Notes: generated from the sequence alone by a model not told the origin. Counted from the first letter of the stretch, positions 42,801 through 51,637 are shown. The stretch is DNA of 64,000 nucleotides from Halomarina litorea (GCF_024227715.1 NZ_CP100448.1:1633655-1697654); one strand, 5' to 3'. Numbers and translations are program-made.

Positions 42801-43427
42801 CTACTCCTCGACTTCCACTCTCCCCCCGGCACGCTCGGCGACGAGGACGCCCACCTGCTCGTGGACCTGCTCGACCGCGACGAGCGCGAACCCGGCGTCG
42901 GTGAGGGCGTCCGCGAGCGTCCCGACCGTCGCGGGGTCGTCCACCTCCGGCGAGTAGAACGGTTCGTCGGGGTCGGGCGCGCCGAAGAACATCACGTCGC
43001 CGAGCACGAACCGGCGCGGGCCGAGGTCGGCAATGGCGTGGATGGCCTCGCGTTTCTCCTCGTCCGAGAGGTGGTGCATGGCGAAGTTCGAGACGACGAC
43101 GTCCACCTCGCCGTCGTAGTCGGGGTCGCGGAACTCGCCGTAGCCGAACTCCACGTTGTCGAGGCCCTGTTCGGCGGCTTTCTCGCGGGCCTGCTCCATC
43201 ATCCCCTCGCTGATGTCCCGACCCACCACGCGTTTCGCCTTCGGGGCGAGGGCGAGGCCGATTGCGCCCGTCCCGCACCCGAGGTCGAGGACCACGTCGT
43301 CCGGGCCGGGGTCGGCGTGGTCGACCACGAGCGAGGCGCACGCGCGGTACTCCTCGCTCTGGTCGGTGTCGTACTCGGCGGCGTACTCGTCGAAGCGGGC
43401 GGCGTGTTCCTCAATCGTCTTCTTCAT
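42801..43427 (-). CDS. SAM-dependent methyltransferase
   Basis: The 208-residue class I methyltransferase has motif I VLDLGCGTGAIGLALAPKAK (near residue 40), motif II/III RVVGRDISEGMMEQAREKAA and a motif IV-like DVVVSNFAMHHLSDEEK. It overlaps the rnp3 gene by 17 bp. That location in the RNase P/exosome cluster suggests an RNA or protein substrate, but the HHLSDEEK loop is also typical of small-molecule methylases, so the substrate is open. Confidence 0.85.
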   Translation of the reverse strand: MKKTIEEHAARFDEYAAEYDTDQSEEYRACASLVVDHADPGPDDVVLDLGCGTGAIGLALAPKAKRVVGRDISEGMMEQAREKAAEQGLDNVEFGYGEFRDPDYDGEVDVVVSNFAMHHLSDEEKREAIHAIADLGPRRFVLGDVMFFGAPDPDEPFYSPEVDDPATVGTLADALTDAGFALVAVEQVHEQVGVLVAERAGGRVEVEE

Positions 43428-44118
43428 ACCGTCCCCTACGGACGCCGGGTTCAATGAAGGAATCGGACGCGCGCTCGCGGTTGCGCTCGGCGAGTCGCCC
43501 CCACTCCGCCAGCCCGGATTCGACCTGCTCGCGGGTGAAGCCGATTTGCTCGCCCACCGCGACCAGTTCGCGGGGGGCACGCAGGTGGAGGTGGCTCCGC
43601 GCGTCGGCGCTGACGACGTAGGGGGCGTCGCAGGCCGTCACGATTTCCCGGAGTTTGCGGAGGCCGCGGAGCGCCCTGACGCGTTCCCCGCCCGTTGTCC
43701 GGAGGACGGGACCGAAGTCGAACTCCAGTCTGACGCCGTTGTCGGCGGCGGCGTTCGCGAGGACGTGGTTCACGTCGCCGTCGGCCATCGGGTGGGCGAG
43801 GACGTCCACGCGGGGGTCCTCGCAGGCCAGTCGGTTGTGCTCGCCGCCGTGGACGCAGACGACGGTGCGCCGGTCGCGTTCGGTCCCGATGGCGCTGGCG
43901 ACGCGGCCCCGGTCGGCGGCGCGTATCTCGACGCCCGCCACGACGTCGAGGCCGTAGCGCTCCCCGATGGCCGTCGGGTCGTACGACTCCGCCTCGCCGT
44001 CGGCGTGGGTGCGGACGACGAGGCCGTCGTACCCCTGCTCGGCGGCGGTCAGCGCCAGGCGCGCGACCGTGCTGTCGCCGTCGGGGTGCGGGTGGGCAGT
44101 CTCGTACGCGCCGGACAT
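43411..44118 (-). CDS. rnp3: Ribonuclease P protein component 3 (Rpp30)
   Basis: Rnp3 is the TIM-barrel RNase P subunit that pairs with Rnp2. The 235-residue protein starts with the PHP-like strand pattern (YETAHPHPDGDSTVARLALT) and has YDGLVVRTHADGE, VVAGVEIRAADRGRVASAI, VDVLAHPMADGDVNHVLANA, AADNGVRLEFDFGPVLR and SADARSHLHLRAPRELVAVG. These are family blocks. Its 3' end overlaps the methyltransferase start. Confidence 0.94.
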   Translation of the reverse strand: MSGAYETAHPHPDGDSTVARLALTAAEQGYDGLVVRTHADGEAESYDPTAIGERYGLDVVAGVEIRAADRGRVASAIGTERDRRTVVCVHGGEHNRLACEDPRVDVLAHPMADGDVNHVLANAAADNGVRLEFDFGPVLRTTGGERVRALRGLRKLREIVTACDAPYVVSADARSHLHLRAPRELVAVGEQIGFTREQVESGLAEWGRLAERNRERASDSFIEPGVRRGRYEEDD

Positions 44119-44399
44119 ACCGACGCTTCGCTGGACGACGGTTTGACGGTTGTGGAGTCGCGGCCCGAGTGAGGGGTGTCGCCCGGAGCCCCAACGCGAC
44201 GGGGGCGCCGGGGGCCCGGAGCGACTGCGCAGTCTCGGAACCGGCGTGTCACGCCACGCCGGGACCGCCGATGGAATCCGAAGGAAACCGGACCGTCGAC
44301 GGTCGGGACAGCTGAGTGGCTGTGAATGATAGTTACACGCACGTTTCGAACCGCCGACGGCGCGAAGTCATCCCTTTCGCCGCGAAAGTATCTATTGTC
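44119..44399. other. Intergenic region upstream of rnp3
   Basis: This 281-bp GC-rich spacer holds no gene that I can support. The DUF54 gene lies upstream on the same strand. AT-richer patches at 44320-44345 and 44385-44400 could contain a leftward promoter for rnp3, but no clear TATA box is present. Confidence 0.4.
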
Positions 44400-44825
44400 T
44401 CACAGATCGGCGAACGCCTCGCGGACGTTCTCGATTGCGGTCTCCCTCTTCGCGGGGTAGGCTTCGACCTTCCCGCGCAGGGAGAGACCGGTCCCGAGCG
44501 CCACGTCCCCGGAGAAGGCGGCCTGTTTGTCGAGATAGAGGTACAGTTCGCAGTTGTCGGTCACGCGGCTGTCCAGTTCGTCGAGCACCCGGTCGATGTC
44601 GTCGAGGTCGGCGAGTAGCGAGAGGACGTGGCGCACGTCGTCCGCCTTCTCGACGCGCGCCGAGAAGACGACGATGCGGTCCCCGTGGTGGCCCGCGTTC
44701 TCGATGCGCTCCAGCGGGAACTCCTCGGGGAGGAACGTGCGCATCGCCTGCTCGACGCGCTTGTCGTCCTCGGTGGCGTAACAGAACGCCTGCAGGTCGA
44801 CGTAGTGGAACGGGACGCTCGACAT
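44400..44825 (-). CDS. DUF54 predicted RNA-binding/exosome-associated protein
   Basis: The 141-residue protein (VPFHYVDLQAFCYATEDDKR, VEQAMRTFLPEEFPLERIEN, HHGDRIVVFSARVEKADDVR) matches the archaeal COG1325 family. That family is predicted to be associated with the exosome and superoperon RNA processing. It has an alpha/beta fold without enzymatic motifs. It lies 10 bp downstream of a small KOW-like gene on the same strand, and upstream of rnp3. Confidence 0.88.
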   Translation of the reverse strand: MSSVPFHYVDLQAFCYATEDDKRVEQAMRTFLPEEFPLERIENAGHHGDRIVVFSARVEKADDVRHVLSLLADLDDIDRVLDELDSRVTDNCELYLYLDKQAAFSGDVALGTGLSLRGKVEAYPAKRETAIENVREAFADL

Positions 44826-44835
44826 TCGGGGACGG

Positions 44836-45039
44836 TTACTCCTCGTCGTCCTCGGCTTCGTCGGCGGCGGCTTCGAGCTGGTCCTCCGCGAGACCCTGCT
44901 CCTGGCCGTCCTCGAAGCTCACGGTGTACGTGGCGTCGCCGAACATGTTCTCCATGACCTGCGTGACCGTGCCGGTCTGGCCGTCGTACTCGCTGTGCTC
45001 GTCGTGCAGGATGACGCGGTCGTCCTCTTCGAATGCCAT
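44836..45039 (-). CDS. Small KOW/DUF1918-like protein
   Basis: The 67-residue acidic protein (MAFEEDDRVILHDEHSEYDG, QTGTVTQVMENMFGDATYTV, SFEDGQEQGLAEDQLEAA) has a compact SH3-like, KOW-type beta core, with an acidic tail. It heads the DUF54-rnp3 segment and begins at ATG 45039. A role in RNA or ribosome processing is only inferred from context. Confidence 0.75.
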   Translation of the reverse strand: MAFEEDDRVILHDEHSEYDGQTGTVTQVMENMFGDATYTVSFEDGQEQGLAEDQLEAAADEAEDDEE

Positions 45040-45158
45040 GCCCCTCGCTACCCGTCGCCCGGTCAAAAAGCCCGTGATTCGATGGCTCCGGGGGTTCGCC
45101 GGTCGTCTCCCGACGGGTCGACCGGTGGCGCTGTGGTGACAGTTCACGACGGGGGACC

Positions 45159-45731
45159 ATGCTCGCTCGCGGGGGGTCCCCTCGACGGCCGGGCGCGTCG
45201 CCGCCCTGTTCGTCCTCGGCACGATGCTCGTCCTCAACCCCTCTACATCGGTGCCCTGAACCTCGACCTCTCGGAGACCGAGCACGAGGTGCGAGAGGTG
45301 CGTGTCCTCGGAGACCGCATCGTCGTCGGCTCCGACGGTCGGACCGTCGCGCTGGACGGCGTGGCGTGTACCGGGTTCCTCCGCGATGCGGGGTGTGCGT
45401 ACGAGGCTCGCCTGCTCGAACGCGACGCCTTCCCCGTCGAACCCGCGCGCTTCCTCGTCGGCGCCGACCCCCGGTTCCCCCGTCAGTCCGGCGGGTACTA
45501 CCGCCGCACGCTGACCGACGCATCGACACGGACGGGCAACTCCCCGAGGCCAGACGGGTCGTCGACACGGGGGACGGCTACGTCACGTTCGTCTCGACGG
45601 GCAGTCGGTCGCTGTCCTCGGGCGACACCGTCGAAGCGGCCGTATCGGCCCTCGGCGTCCCCCTCGGTCTCGCACTCGTGGGCCGCGGGTACCGGCGTGT
45701 CCCGGGGGACGCTGACACCGACGACAGGTGA
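45159..45731 (+). pseudogene. Frameshifted haloarchaeal membrane-anchored protein gene
   Basis: Three frames must be joined to read one protein. AGRVAALFVLGTMLVLNP (a membrane anchor, 45188-45240) is in one frame, and LYIGALNLDLSETEHEVREV through GSDGRTVALDGVACTGFLRD to PRFPRQSGGYYRRTL (45241-45514) is in the next. IDTDGQLPEARRVVDTGDGY to LGLALVGRGYRRV (45523-45731) is in a third. The first break falls in a CCCC run near 45237, the second near 45515-45525, and a further break at GGGGGG 45171-45176 would link an ATG at 45159. The intact protein would be about 190 residues: one helix and a soluble domain. The function is unknown. Confidence 0.65.
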
Positions 45732-45810
45732 GACGGGCCAACCTTCTTGCCCGGGTCCGGTGTACGGTGACAGATGAACCCGACCGCCGACACGCCCACC
45801 CGACCCGACC

Positions 45811-46365
45811 ATGACGCTGGATGACCTCTGGTTCCTCGCGGACGAGGCACGACAGGAGGCCGAGTGCGCCTACCACCGCCTGACGGCGCACCACGAGGGC
45901 TACCTCGAGTTCGAGCGCACCCGCTCGGTCTCCCGCGGCCGCTTCCGGACGCTCGCAGAGCGCATCAGGACCTCGGGAACGCCGTACGGCGCGCACACGG
46001 TCGTCCACCGCGAGTCCGGGGACCTCCTGCTGGTCAGACACGACGACGTCGACCTGTGGGTCCTCCCCGGCGGGTGCGTGGACGGGGCGGAGTCCTGCCG
46101 GGAAGCCGCGCGCCGCGAACTCGCCGAGGAAGCGGGGGTCGAGGCCGCCTACGACGGACTGGCGATGCTCACGCGCGTCACGGTCCGCCACGGCGACCAG
46201 CGGACGTGGGGCGTCCTCCCCGTCTTCGAGGCGCGTGCGGAAACGACGACGCCCGCCGTGGACGACCCGGACGGCGAGATATCCGACGCGCGCTGGTTCG
46301 ACGAGCTACCCCCGGACACCCGCGACCGGGAGGACCTGCTGGCGTGGCGGGCAGAGGTGCGCTGA
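45811..46365 (+). CDS. Nudix hydrolase
   Basis: The 184-residue protein has the Nudix box GGCVDGAESCREAARRELAE-EAGV (about residues 89-112), fitting GX5EX7REUXEEXGU. An N-terminal helical extension (residues 1-45, LDDLWFLADEARQEAECAYH) is typical of a haloarchaeal subgroup. The C-terminus has an FDELP-like strand. The substrate is unknown. It overlaps the downstream zinc-ribbon gene by one base (TGATG). Confidence 0.92.
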   Translation: MTLDDLWFLADEARQEAECAYHRLTAHHEGYLEFERTRSVSRGRFRTLAERIRTSGTPYGAHTVVHRESGDLLLVRHDDVDLWVLPGGCVDGAESCREAARRELAEEAGVEAAYDGLAMLTRVTVRHGDQRTWGVLPVFEARAETTTPAVDDPDGEISDARWFDELPPDTRDREDLLAWRAEVR

Positions 46366-46544
46366 TGGGCCTCGTCAGCGCGACCTGTCCGGCCTGCGGG
46401 CAGGCGACGTACGTCTCGCTCCCGCAGGGTCGGTCGTTCGTCGGGACCGAGCGCGACGCCTCGAAGCGCCCCGGACTGGACGAGGAGACGACCGAGTGTT
46501 CACACTGCGGGACCGAGTTCCCGTTCGTCCACGGCCCGGCCTGA
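46365..46544 (+). CDS. Small zinc-ribbon protein
   Basis: This 59-residue protein contains CPACGQATYVSLPQGRSF and ECSHCGTEFPFVHGPA, a single zinc ribbon with a long loop. Its ATG shares a base with the Nudix stop, so the two are translationally coupled. No further function can be assigned. Confidence 0.72.
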   Translation: MGLVSATCPACGQATYVSLPQGRSFVGTERDASKRPGLDEETTECSHCGTEFPFVHGPA

Positions 46545-46555
46545 CTCCCGCCCGC

Positions 46556-47020
46556 TCACCGGAGTTCGAACTCGTGGACCGGCCAGCCCTCCTCGTAGGA
46601 GAGCGCCGCCTTCTGCTCTTCCGCGCTCGGTTCGCGAACGACGAGTTCGACGGGCGCGTCGATGCTCACCGACTCGTAGTCGGCGTCCACCCGCCCCGTC
46701 AGTCGCGCGCCCGACGCCAGTTCGACGACGGCGACGGTGTAGGGCGCTCGCTCGGCGAACGCGGGCGGCGCGGTCCTGACCTCGGTGTAGGAGACGACGC
46801 GGCCCTCGCGGGGTTGCTCCTCGGCCACGACCGACCGGGAGCCACAGCCGTAACAGGCGGGTCGCGGCGGGACCATCGCGTTCCCGCAGTCCTCGCAGAC
46901 GGCGCCGTACAGCGTCCCCTCCGCGAGCGCGTCGAAGAACCCCGGCAGGGTGAACGGGCTGTCGCTGGTCACGTCCTCCGGGGCGAGCGGGCCGCGGAGG
47001 GAGGGGGTATCGTCGCTCAT
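46556..47020 (-). CDS. DUF35 OB-fold zinc protein (thiolase partner)
   Basis: The 154-residue protein has an N-terminal zinc ribbon (YGAVCEDCGNAMVPPRPACY, GCGSRS) followed by an OB-fold (GRVVSYTEVRTAPPAFAERA, YTVAVVELASGARLTGRVDA). DUF35 proteins partner with thiolases or HMG-CoA synthase to channel acyl-CoA. Its start overlaps the stop of the upstream thiolase gene by 4 bp, exactly the expected pairing. Confidence 0.92.
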   Translation of the reverse strand: MSDDTPSLRGPLAPEDVTSDSPFTLPGFFDALAEGTLYGAVCEDCGNAMVPPRPACYGCGSRSVVAEEQPREGRVVSYTEVRTAPPAFAERAPYTVAVVELASGARLTGRVDADYESVSIDAPVELVVREPSAEEQKAALSYEEGWPVHEFELR

Positions 47021-48186
47021 GCCGCCCTCCGCAGGACGTGCGCGACGGTGACGGCGTCGGCCACCCCGCCCTCGTTCAGGAGGAACGCGGTGTCCGCGCC
47101 CTCGACCTGTCGGTCGCCCGCGCGTCCCGTCAACTGTTCGTACGCCTCGACGGCCTGCGCGATGCCCGTCGCGCCGATGGGGTGGCCGCGGGCCTTCAGG
47201 CCGCCGCTGGTCGAGAGTTCGACGTCCGTCCACCCCTCGCTTCGCTCCTCCGGGGGCAGGGCCGACTCGATTCCCTTCCCGCGCGGGGCGAACCCGACGG
47301 ACTCCGCGAGCAGTGCCTCACAGACGGTGAAGGCGTCGTGGACCTCTGCGACGTCCACGTCCGCCGCCTCGACGCCGGCCTGTCCGTAGGCGGTCTCCGC
47401 GGCGTGGTTCGCCCCCTCGACGAACGTCAGGTCGCGCTCCGCGACTGAGATGTTGTTCGCGGCCGCGCCGGACCCGGCGGCGACCAACTGGTCCTCGGCG
47501 TCGCCCAGTTCGTCCGCGAGTTCGGGCGTCGTCACGAGGACGGCGGCCGCCCCGTCGCTGACGGGCGCGCAGTCGAACAGTTTCAGGGGTGGGGCGATGT
47601 AGTCCGAGTCGAGGACCGTATCGAGGTCTATCTCCCGCTGGAACTGCGCCCGCGGGTTCTGGGCGGCGTTCCGGTGGTTCTTGACGGCGATTCGGGCGAG
47701 GTCCTCTTCAGTGCACCCGTGTTCGTGGAGGTATCGCTGGGCGAGGAGGGCGTACTGGCTCGGGGCGGTGATGCCCGAGCGCTGTTCGAGCGCCCGGTCG
47801 AACGCCGCCGAGAGGGCGTCCGTCGCGCCTGCCGTCCCCCCGGCGGTCATCTTCTCGACGCCGCAGGCGAGGACGGCGTCGTGTGTCCCCTGCCGGACGT
47901 CCTCGACGGCGTGGCGCAGGGCGAGTGCGCCCGCGGCGGCGCACCCCTCGACGCGTTCGGCGGGGACGTTCGTCAGGCCCGCCCACTCCGCGAGGAGCGT
48001 GCCGTACATGATCTGGTGTTCGTACGTCTCGGACTGGTTGCCGACGTAGAGGGCGTCCACGAGTTCGGCGGGGTCCGGGAGGCCGGAGAAGGCCTCCGCG
48101 AGGGCCGCCGAGAACAGGTCTCTGCCCGTCAGGTCGGTCCGGCCCACCTCTGAGAGGCCGACCGAGACGATGCGCGGTTGTGGCAT
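47017..48186 (-). CDS. Thiolase/acetyl-CoA acetyltransferase (SCP-x-like)
   Basis: The 389-residue thiolase-superfamily enzyme has the nucleophile region VEGCAAAGALALRHAVEDVR (Cys near 83), HDAFTVCEALLAESVGFAPR with the conserved His, and STSGGLKARGHPIGATGIAQ. The SCP-x/archaeal thiolase class lacks the usual second Cys loop; here the C-terminus is LNEGGVADAVTVAHVLRRA. It is operonic with a DUF35 partner. It could feed acetoacetyl-CoA into mevalonate synthesis or serve fatty-acid metabolism. Confidence 0.92.
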   Translation of the reverse strand: MPQPRIVSVGLSEVGRTDLTGRDLFSAALAEAFSGLPDPAELVDALYVGNQSETYEHQIMYGTLLAEWAGLTNVPAERVEGCAAAGALALRHAVEDVRQGTHDAVLACGVEKMTAGGTAGATDALSAAFDRALEQRSGITAPSQYALLAQRYLHEHGCTEEDLARIAVKNHRNAAQNPRAQFQREIDLDTVLDSDYIAPPLKLFDCAPVSDGAAAVLVTTPELADELGDAEDQLVAAGSGAAANNISVAERDLTFVEGANHAAETAYGQAGVEAADVDVAEVHDAFTVCEALLAESVGFAPRGKGIESALPPEERSEGWTDVELSTSGGLKARGHPIGATGIAQAVEAYEQLTGRAGDRQVEGADTAFLLNEGGVADAVTVAHVLRRAA

Positions 48187-48252
48187 ACGGTGGCGTTCGT
48201 CACTCCGGTCGCTTAGGTGTTCCTGCCGACTCCCGGACTATTTCGGCCCGAA

Positions 48253-49080
48253 CTACTCCGGCCCGAAGGACTTCCCCTCGCGCGAGTCGGCGTCCATCCG
48301 CCGGAGGGTGGCCCGCGCGTTCGAGGCGTCGTAGCCGAACAGGACGTCCTTCGCGTACGCCTCGGCGACCTCCGTGGCCTTCGCCAGTCGGTCGATGTCG
48401 ACGTCGACGGCGTACAGTTCGATGGAGAAGGGCGTCACCAGTTCGTCGACGAACCCGGTGGCGAGAATCTCCAGCCAGTAGGTCGTCGAGTACGCCATGT
48501 CGTAGATGGGGACGACGAACTCGTCGACGTACTCGTCGAGGGCCCGCGGGTCGACGCCGGTCCGCTCTCGAATGTGCCCGGGGTAGGGGTCGGGATAGAG
48601 GGTGAGGTAGAGGCGGCCGGGAACTCGCTCTCTCGCCTCGGCGACGAACTCCTCGATGACGCTCGCGCGCCAGTCGAAGCGGTCCTCGTACTCGCTCTCG
48701 CGGAACTGGTCGGCACAGCGCTCACAGCGGCAGTACTCCTGTCGGGGGAAGCCCACGTCGTCCAGTCGGACGTCGCCGTTGACGGCGGCGCAGTCGGCGA
48801 TGGTCTCGAGCAAGCCCTCGCGGTACTCGGGGTGGGTCGGGCAGACGTACGACCAGTCGAAGTACGGCCGGTCGCGGGTGGCGGGTTCCCCCTCGTCGTC
48901 GACGGGCAGGAGGTCGGGGTTCGCCTGCGTGGCGGCGTTGTCGGCGAAACAGGAGACCATGTTCACCGCGTGTGGTTGCGGGTCGGCGGCCCGGCCGGAG
49001 ACGGACTTCGCCTCAAAGAAGGTGCGGTCGAACTCCGACCAGTCGAGTTCGGGTTCGTTGCGGGTGACGACGCCGTACAT
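48253..49080 (-). CDS. Conserved hypothetical TIM-barrel-like protein
   Basis: The 275-residue protein resembles glycoside-hydrolase-like TIM barrels: FDWSYVCPTHPEYREGLLET, VRLDDVGFPRQEYCRCERCA, VPGRLYLTLYPDPYPGHIRE and EFVVPIYDMAYSTTYWLEIL. Cys pairs (CRCERC) may bind metal or be structural. I cannot name a substrate or family with certainty. It stands alone, downstream of nothing on its strand. Confidence 0.65.
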   Translation of the reverse strand: MYGVVTRNEPELDWSEFDRTFFEAKSVSGRAADPQPHAVNMVSCFADNAATQANPDLLPVDDEGEPATRDRPYFDWSYVCPTHPEYREGLLETIADCAAVNGDVRLDDVGFPRQEYCRCERCADQFRESEYEDRFDWRASVIEEFVAEARERVPGRLYLTLYPDPYPGHIRERTGVDPRALDEYVDEFVVPIYDMAYSTTYWLEILATGFVDELVTPFSIELYAVDVDIDRLAKATEVAEAYAKDVLFGYDASNARATLRRMDADSREGKSFGPE

Positions 49081-49194
49081 GGTCGGAGAACGCGGCCGCT
49101 CGGGGTAAGGGTTCGGAAGGCGGCCCCGCGATGGGCCGCCGTTCGGGTGGTTCGCGTTCGGGTCGTCGAGTGGTCGGTCGTCGAGTGGTCGAGT

Positions 49195-49263
49195 CTACCG
49201 TCGGGCGAGGAAGAGGACGGCGATTGCGACCAGTGCGACGAGTGCGATGAGTTTGCGGGACAT
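49195..49263 (-). CDS. 22-aa single-helix membrane peptide
   Basis: The minus-strand ATG at 49263 opens MSRKLIALVALVAIAVLFLA followed by RR and TAG. This is 22 residues with one hydrophobic core, a basic N-terminus and an RR end. A TATA box (GGAATATAATCC on the minus strand, 49285-49296) sits about 29 bp upstream, the spacing of a leaderless transcript, supporting expression. No known family. Confidence 0.5.
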   Translation of the reverse strand: MSRKLIALVALVAIAVLFLARR

Positions 49264-49284
49264 CACTCGCTACCTACTCGGGAC

Positions 49285-49296
49285 GGATTATATTCC
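49285..49296 (-). promoter_or_regulatory. Promoter of the 22-aa membrane peptide (TATA box)
   Basis: The minus-strand sequence GGAATATAATCC is an excellent TATA/BRE-like element. It is centred about 28 bp upstream of the ATG at 49263 and overlaps the end of the preceding 49-aa ORF. Confidence 0.5.
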
Positions 49297-49437
49297 TTCC
49301 CCTCGCTTCGCGCGTCGTCCGAGGGAGTTCAGGAGGACGGCGACGCCCAGACCGACGAGGAGTTCGCCGGTGAGGGCCACGAAGGCGGTCAGGAGGGCGA
49401 CGACAGTCAGGTCGCGGGCGGGCGGGAGACGGGACAC
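49288..49437 (-). CDS. 49-aa single-helix membrane protein
   Basis: A GTG start (complement of 49435-49437) encodes 49 residues. An N-terminal polar segment (SRLPPARDL) precedes one or two hydrophobic stretches (TVVALLTAFVALTGELLVGL, GVAVLLNSL) and a basic tail (RRAKRGEGI). It lies 30 bp downstream of pyrI on the same strand. Its start is uncertain and it might not be translated. Confidence 0.45.
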   Translation of the reverse strand: MSRLPPARDLTVVALLTAFVALTGELLVGLGVAVLLNSLGRRAKRGEGI

Positions 49438-49467
49438 ACGACGACTCGTCCCCGCACCGACATAGCG

Positions 49468-49932
49468 CTACCCGACGTGGGCGGCGATGTCCTCGCGGAC
49501 GATGGTGTCGCAGTAGGCACACCGGACGCCCTCGTCGAGGACGTCGAAGACGCTCTCGACGGGTTCCCCCGCCGTGCTGATGCAGTTGGCGTTCGGGCAG
49601 GTGAACACGCCCGTCACCCGGTCGGGGCGGTCCACTCGGTGTTTCTCTTCGACCTCGAAGTCCCGGACGATGTTGATGGTCGCCATCGGTGCGATGAGCG
49701 AGATGACGTCCACCTCGTCCTGACTCAGTTCCCGACCCTCGACTTTCACGATGTCCTTCTTCCCGAGTTCGCCCGACGGGACGTTCATCCCGATGGACAC
49801 CGTCTCGCCGCCCGACCCGTCGATGCCGAGGATGGACAGCACTTTCAGCGCGTTGCCGCCGGGGACGTGGTCGATGACCGTCCCGTCGCGAATCTTGCTG
49901 ACGCGGAGTTCCCGGTCGGCGTCCTCACTCAT
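49468..49932 (-). CDS. pyrI: Aspartate carbamoyltransferase regulatory chain
   Basis: PyrI binds nucleotides and holds the catalytic trimers of ATCase. The 154-residue protein has the allosteric domain ([40 protein letters not shown]) and the zinc domain with four Cys ([20 protein letters not shown] and VRCAYCDTI). The N-terminus overlaps the pyrB stop by 8 bp, so the two chains are produced together. Confidence 0.96.
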   Translation of the reverse strand: MSEDADRELRVSKIRDGTVIDHVPGGNALKVLSILGIDGSGGETVSIGMNVPSGELGKKDIVKVEGRELSQDEVDVISLIAPMATINIVRDFEVEEKHRVDRPDRVTGVFTCPNANCISTAGEPVESVFDVLDEGVRCAYCDTIVREDIAAHVG

Positions 49933-50845
49933 CGCCCTCACCCCCGCTTTTCAGGAGGAGGTCGAGCAGCGCCATCCGCACGGGAACGCCGTTGTGGGCC
50001 TGCTCGAAGTACTTCGCGTGTGTGGTGGCGTCCACCTCAGGGGCGATTTCGTCTACCCGGGGCAGCGGGTGCATCACGACGAGGTCCTCGCGGGCCGCCT
50101 CAAGCGTCTCCGCGTCGATGCGGTACTCGCCGGCGACTTGCCGGTACTCGTTCTCGTCGGGGAAGCGTTCGCGCTGGATGCGCGTCACGTAGAGGACGTC
50201 GAGTTCCGGGAGAATCGCGTCGAGGTCGGTGTGTTCGCGGACCTGCGCGCCCGCCTCGTGCAGGTCGTACCGGACGCTCCGGGGCAGTCGCAGGCTCTCT
50301 GGGCTGACGAAGTGCTGGCGCGCGTCGAAGTTGGTGAGGGCGCTCGCCAGCGAGTGGACCGTCCGCCCGTACTTCAGGTCGCCCATGATGCCCACGGTGA
50401 GGTCGTCGAGCCCCGCGTTCTCGCGCATCGTATAGAGGTCGAGCAGGGTCTGGGTGGGGTGCTGGCCCGCCCCGTCGCCCGCGTTGATCAGCGGGACGTC
50501 CACGAACTCGCTGGCGAGTTTCGCCGCCCCCTCGCTCGGGTGGCGCAGGACGAGGGCGTCCGCGTACCCCGAGACGACGCGCACCGTGTCCGCGAGCGTC
50601 TCGCCTTTCTTGACCGAGGAGGACTCGACGCTCCCCATGTCCACCGTGTTCCCGCCGAGGCGCTTCATCGCCGCGTCGAAGCTCATCTTCGTCCGGGTGC
50701 TGGGTTCGAAGAAGAGGAGGCCGAGCACCCCGTCGGTTTCGGGCGTCACCTCACCGCCGTCGATGGCCGCGGCACGGTCGAGCACCGTCTCGATGTCGTC
50801 CCGCGAGAGCTGTTTCGCGCTTATCAGGTGGTCGTGCCGCATCAC
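49925..50845 (-). CDS. pyrB: Aspartate carbamoyltransferase catalytic chain
   Basis: PyrB transfers carbamoyl phosphate to aspartate, the committed step of pyrimidine synthesis. The 306-residue protein has the carbamoyl-phosphate loop [20 protein letters not shown] and the active-site segments [16 protein letters not shown] and [20 protein letters not shown]. The aspartate domain follows, with [20 protein letters not shown] and [10 protein letters not shown]. The start is ATG 50845. pyrI follows directly. Confidence 0.97.
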   Translation of the reverse strand: MMRHDHLISAKQLSRDDIETVLDRAAAIDGGEVTPETDGVLGLLFFEPSTRTKMSFDAAMKRLGGNTVDMGSVESSSVKKGETLADTVRVVSGYADALVLRHPSEGAAKLASEFVDVPLINAGDGAGQHPTQTLLDLYTMRENAGLDDLTVGIMGDLKYGRTVHSLASALTNFDARQHFVSPESLRLPRSVRYDLHEAGAQVREHTDLDAILPELDVLYVTRIQRERFPDENEYRQVAGEYRIDAETLEAAREDLVVMHPLPRVDEIAPEVDATTHAKYFEQAHNGVPVRMALLDLLLKSGGEGDE

Positions 50846-50938
50846 CTGAACCCGGTCGGGGAGGCGGCTTCAATCCCCCGGAAGACCGCCTCTCCCCCGC
50901 GACGAACCTTCAAGTAGGAAGGCGGGGCCAGTCGGCGT

Positions 50939-51610
50939 ATGCTCGCCGTCGTCGGGGGGAAAGGTGGGGTCGGCAAGACCACGACCACGCTCGGCGTCGC
51001 CCGCGCACTCGGACGGGCCGGACGCCGGGCGGTCGCTGTCGACGCCGACCGCGACGCCCCGAACCTCGCGCGGGTCGCCGACGTCGACAGCGGGGACGGA
51101 CCGGGTCGGTCGCGGGAGCACGTCGAGTCAGCGGCGTCCGCGGTCGACGCCCTCGCGGCGGGGGCGTCGGTCGGGGCAGTGGCGACGCCGGGTCCCGACC
51201 ACCCCGAGGTGCTGGTCGTCCCCGGCGGTCCCGCCCCGTCGTCGGCGTACCGGGACGCGCTCTGCCGGGTGCGGGCCCACGACGGACCGGTGGTCGTCGA
51301 CTGTCCGGCGGGCGCGGGCCGGGACGTGGCGCTCCCGCTTGGGCTGGCGGACCGTGCGCTGGTCGTCTCGACGTCCCGCCCGGCGGCCCTCCGCGACGCG
51401 GCGAAGACGGCGGCGATGGCCGACGCCCTCGACACCCCCCTCGTCGGGGCGGTCCTCACCCGGTGTCGGGCGGTCCCCGACGGCGTCGGTGCGCTCCTCG
51501 GAGGCGTCCCCGTCACGGCGATTCCCCCTGTCGCGGACCCGCTCGGGTCACGGGCCGTCGCCGCGACGTATCGGCGGGTGACACATCGTTTCAGCAGGCA
51601 CAAGGGTTAA
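50939..51610 (+). CDS. MinD/ParA-like ATPase
   Basis: The 223-residue P-loop ATPase has the deviant Walker A VVGGKGGVGKTTTTLGVARA, a Walker B-like VVVDCPAGAGRDVALPLGLA and RRAVAVDADRDAPNLARV. Its length and lack of a C-terminal amphipathic MTS suggest a MinD-like or septum/flagellum-related regulator rather than a membrane-bound MinD. The function is open. It precedes the RecA-like gene by 27 bp and could be co-transcribed with it. Confidence 0.85.
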   Translation: MLAVVGGKGGVGKTTTTLGVARALGRAGRRAVAVDADRDAPNLARVADVDSGDGPGRSREHVESAASAVDALAAGASVGAVATPGPDHPEVLVVPGGPAPSSAYRDALCRVRAHDGPVVVDCPAGAGRDVALPLGLADRALVVSTSRPAALRDAAKTAAMADALDTPLVGAVLTRCRAVPDGVGALLGGVPVTAIPPVADPLGSRAVAATYRRVTHRFSRHKG

Positions 51611-51637
51611 CTATATTCACGAGAATGTCTCGTGTAG

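Noticed and set aside
44049-44342. 97-residue minus ORF upstream of rnp3
   Set aside because: It overlaps the rnp3 start region, has no conserved block, and the codon pattern is non-coding.
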